Below, piece by piece: positions 10,625-22,111 of a DNA stretch of 64,000 bases. Numbering within the stretch: the stretch's first letter is position 1; every line of letters starts with the position of its first letter. Under the pieces are notes generated by a model, which was given only the letters and a program-made list of their open reading frames with translations, was not told the origin of the DNA and did no database searches. Made by a program: the position numbers and the translations under genes. Origin of the DNA: Paralichthys olivaceus (Eukaryota; Chordata; Actinopteri; Pleuronectiformes; Paralichthyidae). The DNA lies in NCBI RefSeq assembly GCF_024713975.1, contig NC_091116.1:2566463-2630462 (forward strand). The letters run 5' to 3'.

Positions 10625-10884
10625 TTATAGCTTTGGAAAATGGCATTATACTCCATGATATATATATATATATATATATATAATATACCATGAGAACAAA
10701 CAATAGCCCAAAGAACATTGAGCAACTCAGCAATAAAAAAAAAATCGAACTAAGAATACAACAGTAGGCACTTGCCCCCCACGTTTCCCCCGTGGGTTGA
10801 GGGGAAATTCAGATGAAATATGGGGGCCCCTCCTTAGTGAGGTCCATTCTTGTTATCCAGATTCTCTTGAGCATCTGTCTCATT

Positions 10885-11737
10885 AATTCAATTCAATTCA
10901 ATTTTTTTTATATAGCGCCAATTCATATTTTACATTATCTCAAGGCACTTTACATTTAAAAGTCAAGACCTTAAAACAATATTAACGTAGAGAAACCCAA
11001 CAGTTCCCACAATGAGCAAGCACTGTGGGGAGGAAAAACTCCCTCATTAACAGGGAGAAACCTCTGGCAGAACCAGGCTCAATGTGGGCGGTCATCTGCC
11101 TCGACCGGTTGGGGTGGGGAAAGAAAAGTAAGGGGGGAGGAAAGGAGAGATGGGTGGAAAGCGGGGGAGAGAAGAGAGAGATAACAATAACAATGTAGTG
11201 ATCTACAACAGGATTATATATATTAATGAATTACTGAGTTATTGTAATTAATGATAACAATGGTGATGGTAGTTGTTGTTGTCCTGCAGTCCCGGTGCCA
11301 GAGTTATCTGAAACGAGAGAGAGAGAAGAGCCAGAGGGACTATGGGAGGACAAAGTGAACCTTTGACATGATGACATGTTAAAATAAATAAATAAATAAA
11401 TAAACAGGTGTGGGGGGGCAGAGAGACAGAGAGACAGAGGGAAGTGATGAAGTGCTCAGTGCATAATGGGAGTTCCCCCAGCAGTCTAAACCTATAGCAG
11501 CACAACTAAGGGATGGTTCAGGACTCACCTGATCCAGCCCTAACTATAGGCTTTGTCAAAGAGGAAGGTTTTTAGTTTTACTTTAAATGCTGGGACAGTG
11601 TCTGCCTCCCGAACCCAGATTGGGAGCTGGTTCCATAGGAGAGGAGCCTGATAGCTAAAAGTTCTACCTCCTGCTCTACTCTTACAGACTCTTGGAACCA
11701 CTAGAGAGCCTGTGTTTTGGGAATGAAGTGATCATTA
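10885..11737 (-). mobile_element. L2 LINE 3' end (copy D)
   Basis: Starts with the AATTC repeat tail and the TATATAGCGCCAATTCA block, then the shared 3' untranslated sequence (CGACCGGTTGGGGTG, CTATAGCAGCACAACTAAGG) and the last part of the RT-protein C-terminus. The same sequence recurs at 39890 and 43655. The copy is 5'-truncated at about 11737. Confidence 0.88.
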
Positions 11738-11874
11738 TAGCTCACACATACAGCGTCCGATCAGTCCTAACAGTGAAGACTGAAGACCTATATACAATGT
11801 CTTAGACTATTTGTCTTCAGTGTCTAACATGTGTTATCTTTCACTTACTTATTCATTTAAATGCACTTACATAC

Positions 11875-12393
11875 TGTGGTGTCTGAAATGCTATGTGTTG
11901 TCTTCCCTTTAAAGGAAGTCTATCCTTGGGTTTGAGGCCCCCAGCTCCTAAGAAAATCTGAGGAATTTTAGGTTGTTTGAGAATAACTGAATGTATACAT
12001 TAGAGCATTAGACCACGGCTCTAACTGACACCCTAAATTTAAGCTGGTGCTATTCCCTTCCTGACACCGGACAATCTGGAGGAAAGCCAGATGCATTTTC
12101 TTTAGGTTTACGCAAACAACCCTCCTATATAAACGAGGAGTTGAAGTTGCCTCGGGAGAAGATTCACATTGGCCCCGAATCTCTCTCCAGGCAGCAGAGA
12201 AGATTCACATTGGCCCCGAATCTCTCTCCAGGCAGCAGAGAAGATTCACATTGGCCCCGAATCTCTCTCCAGGCAGATTGCTTTGCTTGTATTGATGCTG
12301 AACTTTTTGTATTAAACTTTTATATACAATCAAGACGGTGTCATCGGAGATTCCTTCATCATCTTCACATCATCGCAACCCCAATATACGACA
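11875..12393 (+). mobile_element. Solo LTR of the ERV family found at 54104-61866
   Basis: Begins TGTGGTGTCTGAAATG and ends AATATACGACA, like the LTRs at 54104 and 61444, and is flanked by the 4-bp duplication ATAC (11871-11874 and 12394-12397). It has a TATA box (TATATAAA, 12126-12133). Unlike the other two it carries three tandem copies of a 41-bp unit just downstream of the TATA box (unit starts near 12161, 12202 and 12243). Confidence 0.92.
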
Positions 12394-12397
12394 ATAC

Positions 12398-13057
12398 TTT
12401 ATTTGTCCATTCCTCTGTATTTCTGTAGTTTATGTTTTGCTCGTGTTGCGGTGTCCTCTTTGTTTCCTACCTGTTGCCATGGCCATGGGCCGGTGTCCCA
12501 GTGTATCCTCATTCTGGCCATAGGTGTCTAGAAACGGATTCCTCTCTCTTTTAAAACTTTCTTAATTCCCGCGTACTCCTTTCTTTTCTGAATTATTTCC
12601 GTGGCATAGTCACATTATTGGAAATAGTATTAGTTAGGTGATAAGTTGCAACATCATGTCCCAATTGGAGATCAGCCGTGCTGCACTGCTGCTGTGCCTG
12701 TGGAACAAAGAAGAAATGAACAATTAAGCCACAGTATCACTAATTCCAGCTCTGTCCAACAATCCATATATAATAGCTCCAAAGACTCCTGGAAGAGACA
12801 TTGTCCTACCCTGAAGAGCAGTCATCCACAGGAGGCAAACACAAAAGGTGGCCACCTCACAGCCCCAGTGGTGTGACTACTCTTGGAGATTCTCCCATCA
12901 CAGTGTCCTCTCCATGCAGTCTCTCTGAATCTTCATCTGACGTGGCTGGCTGGAGAGGTGCGTGGACCAGTTCACATGTGAGAACAAAGCCTTTGCAGGG
13001 ACTGGAGAATATGCTCTGCCTTTTGGGTGAGGATAAATCAATATTTAGGCGAAAAAA
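12398..13057. other. No gene seen
   Basis: Mixed-composition sequence between the solo LTR and the SINE. Short frames occur but none resembles a known protein or shows exon structure. Confidence 0.5.
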
Positions 13058-13324
13058 ATGCTGAGGGGGTAGAGCGGTTGTCCTCCAACCAGAAGGTCGG
13101 AAGTTCGATCCCCAGTCTTCCCATCTGCATGCCAAGTGTCCTTGGGCAAGATACTGAACCCCAAAACTGCCCAATAGAACATCAAAAAAAGTGCTAGCTA
13201 TAGAAGCACTGTATGAATGTGTGTGTGAATGGGTGAATGGAAAACTGTAGTGTAAAGCGCTTTGAGTGGTCTTCAAGACTAGAAAAGCGCTATATAAATA
13301 CAACCATTTAACCATTTACCATTT
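13058..13324 (+). mobile_element. tRNA-derived SINE
   Basis: The head resembles a tRNA: GGTAGAGCGGTTGTCC as A-box region and GAAGTTCGATCCCC as B box. A body follows (CTTGGGCAAGATACTGAACC) and a tail with AAAGCGCTTTGAGTGG and AAAGCGCTATATAAATAC, a pattern common in fish SINEs. It would be transcribed by RNA polymerase III and mobilised by LINE proteins. Confidence 0.8.
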
Positions 13325-13452
13325 TAAAGAGGAGATGGAGAGCCCGTCATCAGCAGCGATCACTTAAATAACGTTGACTGTTGTGCTGTGCTCCACGAGG
13401 AGTCAAAATAATGTTATTATTAATGACTTTGCCTCACACAGAGCACCAAAAA

Positions 13453-14572
13453 TGTTGTGATTATGTACTTTCCCTTGCGCGGGGTACGATTATGTACTTT
13501 CCTTCATGCGGGGCACCATTAAATGGTGTGCTTTTGGGCATTAAATAAATGTGGCTATCAGAGAAATATTAAATATTAATATTAAAAATATTAATATTAA
13601 ACTGATAAAGGATAAATCGGGGCACCACCCTTCAAAGGAAGGGAAAAGATAGCCAAATTAAGAAATAAGACTTACTGACTACAAATTTGGAACTCTGATT
13701 AATAATTAAATAAATAACTATAACCAAAATTACCACATCAATAGCTAGCAAAGTTGAAGGATATGGAATTCTTGACAGTGTAGAGGTTGGCAAAATTCAC
13801 ACTTATGCAACATTAATGAAGATGGAGTTTTGAGACCATGTGGCTGAGATCATGTATGTGTTAAGTTTGTGGAAATTAGTGTGTGAGGTGTTGGTGCCAG
13901 GTTAAAGAAAGTAGTTAGATGCATGCAAAGAAACTGATCAGTATAACAGAACTAACATTAACTTTCAAATAACATATTACCAAATATCACAACAACACAA
14001 TTCAAACTTATAAACATCACATGAAATAGAAATAGGACTAAACAGTCCTTTGCTTAGCCTAGCGTAATAATAGAGCCCAGTTGTGTTACCTGTCCATGAA
14101 AAAGAGGGAAAGTTCCTTTTTGGATGTGCTGTTTGAAGTCGAGTGAAGTGGTCTTGTTGGTTTGTGGCTCCTGTTGTGCATCTGCTGATCAGACCTTGTG
14201 TCGTGGCCAATTGTGCTGAAGTTCTTAGGCAGGCTCTCGCGTCACTGCCTTTGGAAGGTTTTAGCAGTCTGCTCCAGGCAGGCCTGCTGGAAGTTGAGGA
14301 GCTTGTGTAGGGAGGAAGTTTCCCTGGCTGGGACAGCAGGGCCAGAACCTACTCCACCAGGAGCGGTCAGCAGGGGAAGAGGCAGAACAGAGAAGAGAGC
14401 TAGGAAATTCGGCTTATATTGGCCTTGTGACCTCATGGGTCATGGGGCACACAGTGACCAATAGTCAACTGCTACTGGAGCATTAACGGTAGCAGCAGAG
14501 CCGGCAGCAAGTGCTTCCATGATGGCATCAATAATGTGAAATGTCCGTGTAGTAAAATTTCTGTTCATTACA
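13453..14572 (-). mobile_element. Probable retroviral-type LTR, minus orientation
   Basis: On the minus strand the segment starts TGTAATGAACAG and ends ATAATCACAACA, i.e. TG...CA, about 1120 bp. A TATA-like CCAATATAAGCC lies in its first part (around 14411-14422), and direct repeats of a CTTTCC-containing block lie near the end. The base run after the end (TTTTTGGTGCTCTG) could be a primer-binding site, but I cannot match it to a tRNA. No partner LTR or coding region is seen, so the call is tentative. Confidence 0.4.
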
Positions 14573-14573
14573 C

Positions 14574-15215
14574 TGTGTCACATATGAATGTCACTATGTA
14601 CCTTTAATCTGCACTGCAAACTGAGGAGTGATTATAACATAAATTGCTAATGATTACAATAAGTTTAAGACAGATATCACGAATCATCAAACGAATCAAA
14701 CAATATACTCTATGTGTAACAATCAGTATGTAGTGTATGTATAACTTGTGTGAAGAAATGATAATCTTTTTTTTTTTTAAAGGCAGTCTGACAAGAATGA
14801 AATATAATGGTGTAAAATCAGAGACAAATATCTTTTAAAAAATAGTAAATGGTTTGGACAGATATAATGGTGTCAAGAGTAAGAAAAACTGTGTAAAAGA
14901 AAAAGAGACTCATCATGGTACGGTAGGGGCTCTCCAGAGGGAAAGTCCCAGCTCCAAGGCCAAAGTAACCCCGGTGCTTGGAGACTTTCCAGGGGGAAGG
15001 TCGTAACAGGTGTGGCCCTTAAGGATAGATAAAGCGGAGCAACACCACTGTTAGTCAGAGTTCTTCTGGTGCAGCTCCGGCTCGCTACTGAATGCTCTCA
15101 GGTTTTGTTGTCTTCAATAAAACTCTGCTGCTTTTAAGTTGACTTCTACTGCTTTTTTATTTGACTGAATTTTTGGAATTTTTGGACCACGAGTGGAACT
15201 TAGTTTTTCACCACA
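14574..15215 (+). mobile_element. Solo LTR of a second retroviral family
   Basis: Runs from TGTGTCACATATG to TTTTTCACCACA, 642 bp, with the 4-bp duplication ACAC on both sides (14570-14573 and 15216-15219). It has an AATAAA signal in TTCAATAAAACTCTGC (about 15115) and a TATA-like GATAGATAAAG upstream. No internal retroviral sequence is adjacent. It abuts the end of the minus-strand LTR at 14572. Confidence 0.75.
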
Positions 15216-15469
15216 ACACCCAGACAAGCGGGACTTCTTCTTCTTCGTGCTTGGCGGTTGACATGACAACGAATTTGTTGTTTAGTGTATATGAAAAAAG
15301 AAGCTAACAGGCAAGCTAATTCAGAGGAACAAACTTTACTCTTTCTTATTCAGGTACCAGTCACAGTCACTCTCTTCTTCATGGGGTACATCGAGTGACA
15401 CTGCCACCCACTGGCATAATATATATTGCAGGCACACGTATATACTACAAAATGTTTACGGCATTATGT

Positions 15470-15692
15470 CACCAACTCAAATTTCTTCTGATTTTAATTT
15501 GTAGTAATGAGTAACGAAGATGGTTGGGAGAAATGTATTGGAGTAAAAGTACACATTTTACTTAGGAAATATAGTGGAGTAAAAGTGAAAGTTGTCAGAA
15601 ATAAAAATAACAAAGTAAAGGACAGATATGTGAAATTTCTACTTAAGTAGAAATGTAAAGAAGTATTTGTACTTCGTTACATTACAACACTG
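15470..15692 (-). mobile_element. Short non-autonomous element (MITE-like), common fish type
   Basis: Read on the minus strand it starts CAGTGTTGTAATGTAACG and contains ACTTTCACTTTTACTCCAC and related pieces of a widespread fish repeat that I associate with hAT-type MITEs. The far end is not clearly delimited. Its last bases are the left breakpoint of the tandem duplication that follows. Confidence 0.55.
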
Positions 15693-15732
15693 GGTAAGGT
15701 CAGCTCAGGTGCTGTTGGATGGGCGCTGCTGA

Positions 15733-16839
15733 CTACTTCCAACACTGTGGTTTTCTCAACCCCAGAGCGTGGCGGATTCTCTTCCAGAGTGAAGTCTTCT
15801 TTGGTTTCTCAGGGAGAACACTGGAGAGAGACTTCTCCTCAGTGACATCATCCTTACTCTCTCCATTGAGCTCCCGACTGGAAACATCAGCTTCATGACA
15901 GTGGCAGACCACATTGTAAGAAGCTTTGAGCTTCATCAGCTCTTCTTGGAGAACCTTCTTCTCCTGGAGCTCAGTGTTGAACTTCTCCTGGTTGGTAGTC
16001 GGATTTTGACAGACCTCATGATAAGAAGCTCTGAGCTTCATCAGCTCTTCTTGGAGAACGTTCTTTTCCTGCTTCTCCTCCTGGAGCTCAGTGTCGAACT
16101 TCTCCTGGTTGGTAGTCTGATTCAGACAGACCTCATGATAAGAAGCTCTGAGCTTCATCAGCTCTTCTTGAAGAGCATTATTCTCATCCTGAAGCAGATC
16201 GCTGGTTTGAGTCTCCTTGTCCATGGAGTCAATCTTTTGGCTGTGAGCTTGCCTTTCCTCCATCTCTGTCACCACAAGCTCAACCCTGCTCAAATCCCTT
16301 TTCAAAAGGGCCACCTTCTCCTTCAGAGCCACATTGTCCTCTTCCAGAGCCTTCACCTTGTTGCTTTGTACAGCCAGTTTGCCATTGTGGGCTTTAGAGT
16401 GAGCTGTCATTTTCTCCTTCTCCCTCATCAGAAGCTCATCTTTCTATTTGAGCTTCTCTTCCAGAGCCTTCACCTTGTTGCTCTGTACAGCCAGTTCAGC
16501 CAGTTTGCCATTGTGGGCTTTAGAGTGAGCTGTCATTTTCTCCTTCTCCCTCATCAGAAGCTCATCGTTCTGTTTGAGCTTCTCTTCCAGAGCCTTCACC
16601 TTGTTGCTCTGTATAGCTAGTTCAGCCAGGACACCAATGTGGGCTTTAGAGCGAGCTGTCATTTTCTCCTGCTCCCTTATCAGAAGCTCATCATTCAGTT
16701 TGAGCTTCTCTTTCAAAGCCTTAATCTCAGACTGCATTGTTCCACATGTCTGAAAAATGGAAACATGGAATTCATTATTAAAAGACTTGAACCTGAACAT
16801 ACATTTCTAAAAAAAAAAAATTCTTACCAGGATGTCCAT
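15733..16839 (-). pseudogene. Coiled-coil protein gene, copy A, with premature stop
   Basis: Two exons. Exon 1 (16828-16839) codes only MDIL and has a GTAAGA donor; a 78-bp intron ends in TTTTTCAG; exon 2 runs 15733-16749. Exon 2 encodes a charged, heptad-rich coiled coil. It starts TCGTMQSEIKALKEKLK and carries three 42-residue repeats (core NDELLMREKEKMTAHSKAHN), then shorter repeats around LQEELMKLRASYHEVC and a basic tail with SLWKRIRHALGLRKP. At 16444-16446 a CAG glutamine codon, conserved in the sister repeats and in copy B, is TAG, cutting the product to about 106 residues. I do not recognise the family; a structural or cytoskeletal role would be a guess. Confidence 0.75.
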
Positions 16840-17171
16840 TTTGGTAAAGGGGGATTTGTAGTTATGAGAGCAGTGTCTTCTTGATGAATTTTTACTGAAC
16901 AAATCAGCGGTTGTCTCCGTAGGCAGGATTGTTGTCTTCACTAATGAGGACTGTGGTCTTCTCAGTTGACGGTCTATTATTTTCACAAGCTAATAACTTG
17001 AAGCAAGGGAACTTGTTATTTATGTTTGGTAGTTCAGAGGACCAAAGAAATATCCTTTAATGTCTAGAGTTTTTGGTTCTTTGATTGGATTTGATAAGGA
17101 TTTGCAGGCCAGCAATCCCTTTGATGGTTGCCGCCACATCAATCATCAAAGAAGATTTTTAAGAAGCAACC

Positions 17172-17210
17172 GTTTCCATGGCAATTTTTATAACTGCACA
17201 ACATGGCGGC
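17172..17210. promoter_or_regulatory. Candidate RFX X-box and YY1 site upstream of copy A
   Basis: About 330 bp upstream of the coiled-coil start codon lies GTTTCCATGGCAAT (17172-17185), matching the two half-sites of an X-box bound by RFX factors. Close by, ACATGGCGGC (17201-17210) matches a YY1 core. Both are conserved in copy B with one change in the X-box. RFX sites often mark ciliary or testis genes; applying that here is inference. Confidence 0.4.
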
Positions 17211-17289
17211 CCCTGGGGGTTTATCAGGTTGACTTCTATATGATGCACATCACTGCGGAGCATACACAAATCCTGAGCTAGGCGGCTAC

Positions 17290-18465
17290 TATACACATGT
17301 TGCACTGATAGCTACAGTGATCCCTGTCTGAGACTGAGGTTAGTCTCTTGACCAAATGAAGAAAATCAATCAAGGATTTCAGATCCATTAGATAATGTGT
17401 GATATGCTTGAGGGAATTAATTAAATATGCTATGAAGTGTTAAATTAAGTATGTAGATATGTACATAAGCATCAACAAAATATAAGTCTATGTGTCAGTA
17501 AGTACATAGTGTGAAATCTTAACAGCACAAGCATTATAAAATAAATGTAGTAGGATGAAAATAAAATAATGAAAATGGAAAACACTGTAGAGCAGCTGTA
17601 GTCAACTACTTTACCATCACCGGGAAGTGGGTACATTTTTGCAAACTAATTGTTGCATTGTGTGTCACTGAGAGCATGGGGAATTGTGCATTTCTGCAGC
17701 ATGTTTGGATTCGTGTTTGTAAAAAAATGTGTGTGTGTGTCAGGAAAGTGTGGACCTTGATGCTGGCTGGTTTCTAAAACTGATGCGAAATAATTGAGAG
17801 GATGTATATTTACATGTTGATCTATGTGATTTTAGTGTGTGAGAGCTATTGATGCACAACACAGGCACTGACATTCTGTGATCAAGTATTGTATTGTTGT
17901 GTGTTGTTCATGTGTTCAATGTGATTTTACACTGCAAATAAAGGTTTCATATTTTAATTTCATTCATAGATTCATGGCTATTGAGCAGTGCTTTGTGAGT
18001 GTTGGTCGAATACTGTCAGTGGCATAAGATATTAATGAAAATGCATATTATTAATATTTGTATGTGTGTATATTAAATCAATACAATTGTCAATGCTTCT
18101 GCAGATGTGTTTGACTGTTTCCATTTAATTTAATTTACTATGTTCCACTTAATAATGGGCTAAAAGGATTGGTTTATGTAATATTTATGTCTTTGTTATG
18201 CACATTAGTCATCCAATCATTACTGATTTGATGATATAGAGCTCAATCTGAATGCAGACAATTATTTCTTCAATGCAAAATATATTTAAAAAATCTTGCC
18301 TACATTTGTTTACATATGATAATGAACAAAAATAATAACCAACAGATTTGACACATCTCACACAATTCATTGACCCTCAGCATCCAGCCCTTCATCAGCC
18401 GTGAGTGTGGCACATTATGTCATTCTTTGTCGTATATGGTCATCAATAATTTAATAATAATTGAT
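17290..18465. other. Noncoding, part of the duplicated unit
   Basis: AT-rich with a GT microsatellite (about 17730-17741). No coding frame. Its copy lies at about 23543-24730 and has a longer GT run. Confidence 0.6.
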
Positions 18466-18682
18466 CTCAGGCTCCCTCTCTGGAATCGAACCCTGAATCC
18501 CTGTTACCTGTGGTCATTGTAGGCACAAAAAGTACCATTGAAAGTTGATAGGGCAGACATTCAAATGAGACGTCGCCACCACGAGGGCCAGCGATCAGTT
18601 CGAGGTCATCTAGTGTCACCAAAGCAGCCGGGGCACCACGGGTCTGATAAATGCACACGTCCCCGCAGGTCAGCGCCCGTTG
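18466..18682 (-). pseudogene. 18S ribosomal RNA fragment, unit A
   Basis: The minus strand reads as the 5' domain of eukaryotic 18S rRNA. It includes GCATTTATCAGACC, CTGGCCCTCGTGGTGGCGAC, GTCTGCCCTATCAACTTTC and GGGTTCGATTCCAGAGAGGG, in the right order and with several substitutions. It spans roughly 220 bases of an about 1.85-kb gene, with no neighbouring rRNA sequence. It is a dispersed fragment, not a working rRNA gene. Confidence 0.9.
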
Positions 18683-18882
18683 GGGAAGCGGAGAGCGGGC
18701 GGGGAGTGGAGCTCGGTTGGGGGGGTGGGATTTTGCGGAAGTTATTTTGCAAAAGGGGTAAGAACTCGTACATCGCCTGGTACACTGGCGCTGACAAGTA
18801 GAAAAAATTTGCTTAATTTTGCCTTTATACACCAAATTAAAGATTAGACTCTCCTCTTCCCAACAATATCAGCTTTCCACCC

Positions 18883-19592
18883 TAGCACAAACTGGCTGCT
18901 AGTAATCAGACATTTAGTGTGGTCCATTTCAGGCAGCTTTCAGAGCTGGGTCAGAAGTCAAACTTCTTTCACTTACAATGTTTGAACACTGCTGCTAATG
19001 TGTTTAAACATGTTTAGGCATGTGCAGGAATGTGTTTAATTAGTTGTAACTTCATAAAAAAGGGCTTTTTGGCAAGTAATTACATATCGTCACAACCTCA
19101 CTCAGTCTGAGAATCATCATCACTGGTGGTGCACTTTTCAGCTTGAGTAAATTATCTGTTAATCTCAGGCAGGTCTCTCAATACAGCAAAACAATTCTTT
19201 ACAAACTACTTTTCTTTCAATGGTCCTTTTATTAATGATAAAATACATATAAGACAATCAATGCACAGGAAAAAAGTTTTTTAGATTTTTCGTACAACAT
19301 CCATAAAACAAAACAATCCCTTGTCAAAACATCCGGACATGGACATACTTAAACATCTACTGACAAAAAAATGTAAATAGACAGAATAATAATAATAATA
19401 ATAAAAAATAAAAAAATTACAACCACGCTTGGAAAGATAAAAGATTAATAAGATTTAATAACTGAAAAAAGCACAGCACAGACACCACCAAAAAAAGGTG
19501 AAATACATGAAAAATAGATACATAAATAAAATAGATAATAAAAATTTAAAAAATTTAAAAATAAAAAAAATAAAAGGGGGGGGGGGGCTACT
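18883..19592. other. Segment present in unit A only
   Basis: Contains unassigned AT-rich sequence (18883 to about 19207) and the 3' untranslated part of the L1 (about 19208-19592, with an ATAATA run and a poly-G stretch). In unit B the flanking sequences CAGCTTTCC and TCAAAAATTATTG are directly joined at about 32735, so this block was deleted there. Confidence 0.8.
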
Positions 19593-22056
19593 CAAAAATT
19601 ATTGTTGAAGGTTTTTCATAAAATACCAAGAAGGGGCGCCATATTCTGTAGAATTTGTTTTCTGATCCCCGAATAGTGTATCTAATCTTCTCTAGATTCA
19701 TGCAGGATATCATTTTCTCTGAGCCAATGTGAACAGCAAGGAGGAGCTGGGTCCTTCCACTTAAGTGAAATAGCTCGTCGGGCTAGTAAAGAGGCAAAAG
19801 CAAGAAAGTTGAGCATAGCTTTATGTAAGTTCAAATCTGGAGCAATGCCAAAAATACCAGTCAAGGGATTGGGCTCAATTCGATGATGGAGGATATCTGA
19901 TAACGCATGGAAAACCAATGTCCAAAAGTTACCTAAAGAGGGACATGTCCAATACATGTGGTAGAGTGAGGCAGGTGCACCTTTACATTTATCACATGTA
20001 GGGTCGACATCAGGATACATTCGCGCTAATTTGGTTTTTGATATGTGGATTCGATGCACTACTTTAAATTGTAAAAGTGCATGTCAAGAACACATAGAAG
20101 AGGAGTGTATCCGATCAAGCACCGAGTCCCATGTGTCCTCTGTAAAGGTGTAATTTAGGTCTTGCTCCCAAGCAGTTCTTATAGTTGCCACTGAAGAGCA
20201 GTGCAGTTTGGAAATAAGGTTATATAGATTGGACAAGATACCTTTAGAGGTGGGGTTAACAGAAAGAAATATATCAACAGGGGTAACTGGGGGTTTATAA
20301 GGAAATTGGGTCGTTAAGCGCTGTATAAAAGTCCTAATTTGTAAAAATCTAAAAAAGTGGGTTTTGGAAATGCCAAAAAGTTTCTGTTAGTTGAGAAAAG
20401 CTCACAAAACAATTCTCAATGTATAGATCTTCAAAGCATCTCAAACCTTTTCTGTGCCAAATATTGAATGCGCCATCAGCCATTGAAGGAGCAAATAGAT
20501 GGTTAGCAGCAATTGGGCTTTTAAGTGAAAAAAGCTGTAGTCCAAAACTTTTCCTAAATTGGCCCCAGATTAACAGGGAGTGTTTAACTACTGGGTTGCT
20601 CTTGGGAATATCCGAAGCAAGTGGAAGTGCGGCACCTAAAAGGGCAGGTAAGGAAACAGGGTTACTGGCACAGACCTCCATTGTAACCCAGGCCGGGGAA
20701 GTGGGTTCGAGATGGAAATGTCTCCAAAATAACAAACACCCAATATTCACTGCCCAGTAGTAGTACTGGAAATTAGGCAGAGCCATTCCCCCTGCCTGCT
20801 TGGATCTTTGGAGAAATGCTTTCCGCAGCCGAGGGTGTTTACCATTCCAAATGTAAAATATCAATAATGAGTCAAGGGCTCTAAAAAATTATTTGGGGAT
20901 GAGAACGGGAAGACATTGAAACAAATAGAGGAACTTTGGAAGCAATGTCATTTTAATCGAGTTTATTCTTCCAATAAGGGACAGAGACAAAATCTGTTTT
21001 GCCTGATCAAATAAAGTGAGAAAATTTGATTGAAACAAGTTTTTGAATTCTCTGGTGACACAAATTCCGAGGTAATTAAATAGATCTTTCACCACCTTAA
21101 TGGGAGTTGGGTATAGTTAAGTTTAAGAGCTTCTTTATTAATTGGGAATAGTTCGCTTTTATTTAAATTGACTGAAATTATCTAAGATCGTGAGGGCTTC
21201 TGGTAGAGAAGTGGTTGGTTTTGAAACAAACAGAAGTAGGTCGCGTGCATACAGCAAGACTTTATGTTCGACTCCTCCCCTCCATATTCCCTGTACCCGC
21301 CCATTGCTACGTAAGGCAATTGCAAGAGGCTCAATGGCAATTGCGAAAAGGAGTGGGCTTAGTGGGCGACCCTGCCGGGTCCCACGGTGTAAATCAAAGT
21401 ATTCAGAGTAATGACTATTGGTCAAAACAGTGGCTGAAGGACATTTATACAATGTTTTGATCCAGGACAAAAAGACAGAACCGAAACCAAATTTTCCAAG
21501 TGTAAAAAAAAAGATAGTTCCACTCTACTATATCAAATGCCTTCTCAGCATCCATAGAGGCAAGGCACTCTGAATCCACATGTTTGGGGGAGTACAGAAT
21601 ATTAAATAGCCGACGAATATTGTAAAACGAATGGCGTCCTTTAATAAAACCAGTTTGATCTGGCGATATTACAGAAGGAAGGATATCCTCCAGTCTGTGG
21701 GCCAAAACTTTGGCGAGGATCTTTACATCCGTGTTTAGCAATGAAATCGGTCTGTATGAAGCACAATCTAGTGGGTCTTTGCCTTTTTTCAGCAACAAGG
21801 AGATACAGGCCTGATTGAACGAGGGAGGGAGTGCACCTGAGTTTAAGGAATCAGAGAACACTGAGCACAGGACGGGGGCTAGATCAGCAGAATTTTTTTA
21901 AAAGAAATTTGATGGAAGCCCATCTGGGCCAGGGGATTAACCTGATTGCATAGAAGATATAGCTGCTGAAATTTCCTCCTGGGTGATGGGCGCATCCAGG
22001 TTATTTCTCAGGTCTTGAGAAAGGGACGGTGAGTCAAGGTTATTAAAGAAGTTCAT
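19208..22056 (-). mobile_element. L1-type LINE fragment, unit A
   Basis: Minus-strand ORF2 pieces in several frames. The C-terminal cysteine-histidine region (CDKCKGAPASLYHMYWTCP, 19682-20059) comes first by coordinate. Then come 20349-20864 (FYIWNGKHPRLRK), 20889-21095 (NYLGICVTREF, IGRINSIKMTLLPKF), 21159-21470 (RGTRQGRPLSPLLFAIAIEP, then YARD where YADD is expected) and 21445-21861 (YRPISLLNTDVKI, DQTGFIKGRHS, ASMDAEKAFD). Frameshifts separate them and a catalytic aspartate is changed, so the copy is dead. Confidence 0.85.
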
Positions 22057-22111
22057 TACATTACAACACTGGGTAAGGTCAGCTCAGGTGCTGTTGGATG
22101 GGCGCTGCTGA

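Larger units (their letters stand above)
8263..10880 (-). mobile_element. L1-type LINE, internally deleted and inactivated
   Basis: On the minus strand the order is endonuclease (10001-10624), reverse transcriptase (9325-about 10015) and C-terminal pieces (8263-9040, e.g. SRFIWSGKKPRIKY). The endonuclease frame runs abruptly into RT sequence at about 10015, so the region between them is deleted. The 3' untranslated region and poly-A are absent at the low-coordinate end: the coding tail stops at 8263 against a duplicated host segment. This is the opposite of the usual 5' truncation of LINEs. The 5' side reaches about 10880 and includes an AT dinucleotide run (10661-10682). Confidence 0.82.
15677..22056. 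repeat. Tandem duplication, unit A
   Basis: Unit A runs from the MITE end (TTACATTACAACACTGGG) through the coiled-coil gene, its promoter, a noncoding stretch, the 18S fragment and an L1 fragment ending AAAGAAGTT. At 22056 that L1 end is fused to the MITE end again and unit B begins. Units A and B stay nearly identical over about 5.5 kb; unit A has about 710 bp (18883-19592) that unit B lacks. Confidence 0.9.

Noticed and set aside
15895..16620. Plus-strand leucine-rich open frame of 241 residues
   Set aside because: It is antisense to the coiled-coil repeats; the leucine pattern comes from the complement of glutamate and lysine codons.
18467..18835. Minus-strand open frame of 122 residues (and its longer twin at 24732-25187)
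   Set aside because: It is the 18S rRNA fragment read as protein; the similarity is to rRNA, not to any protein family.
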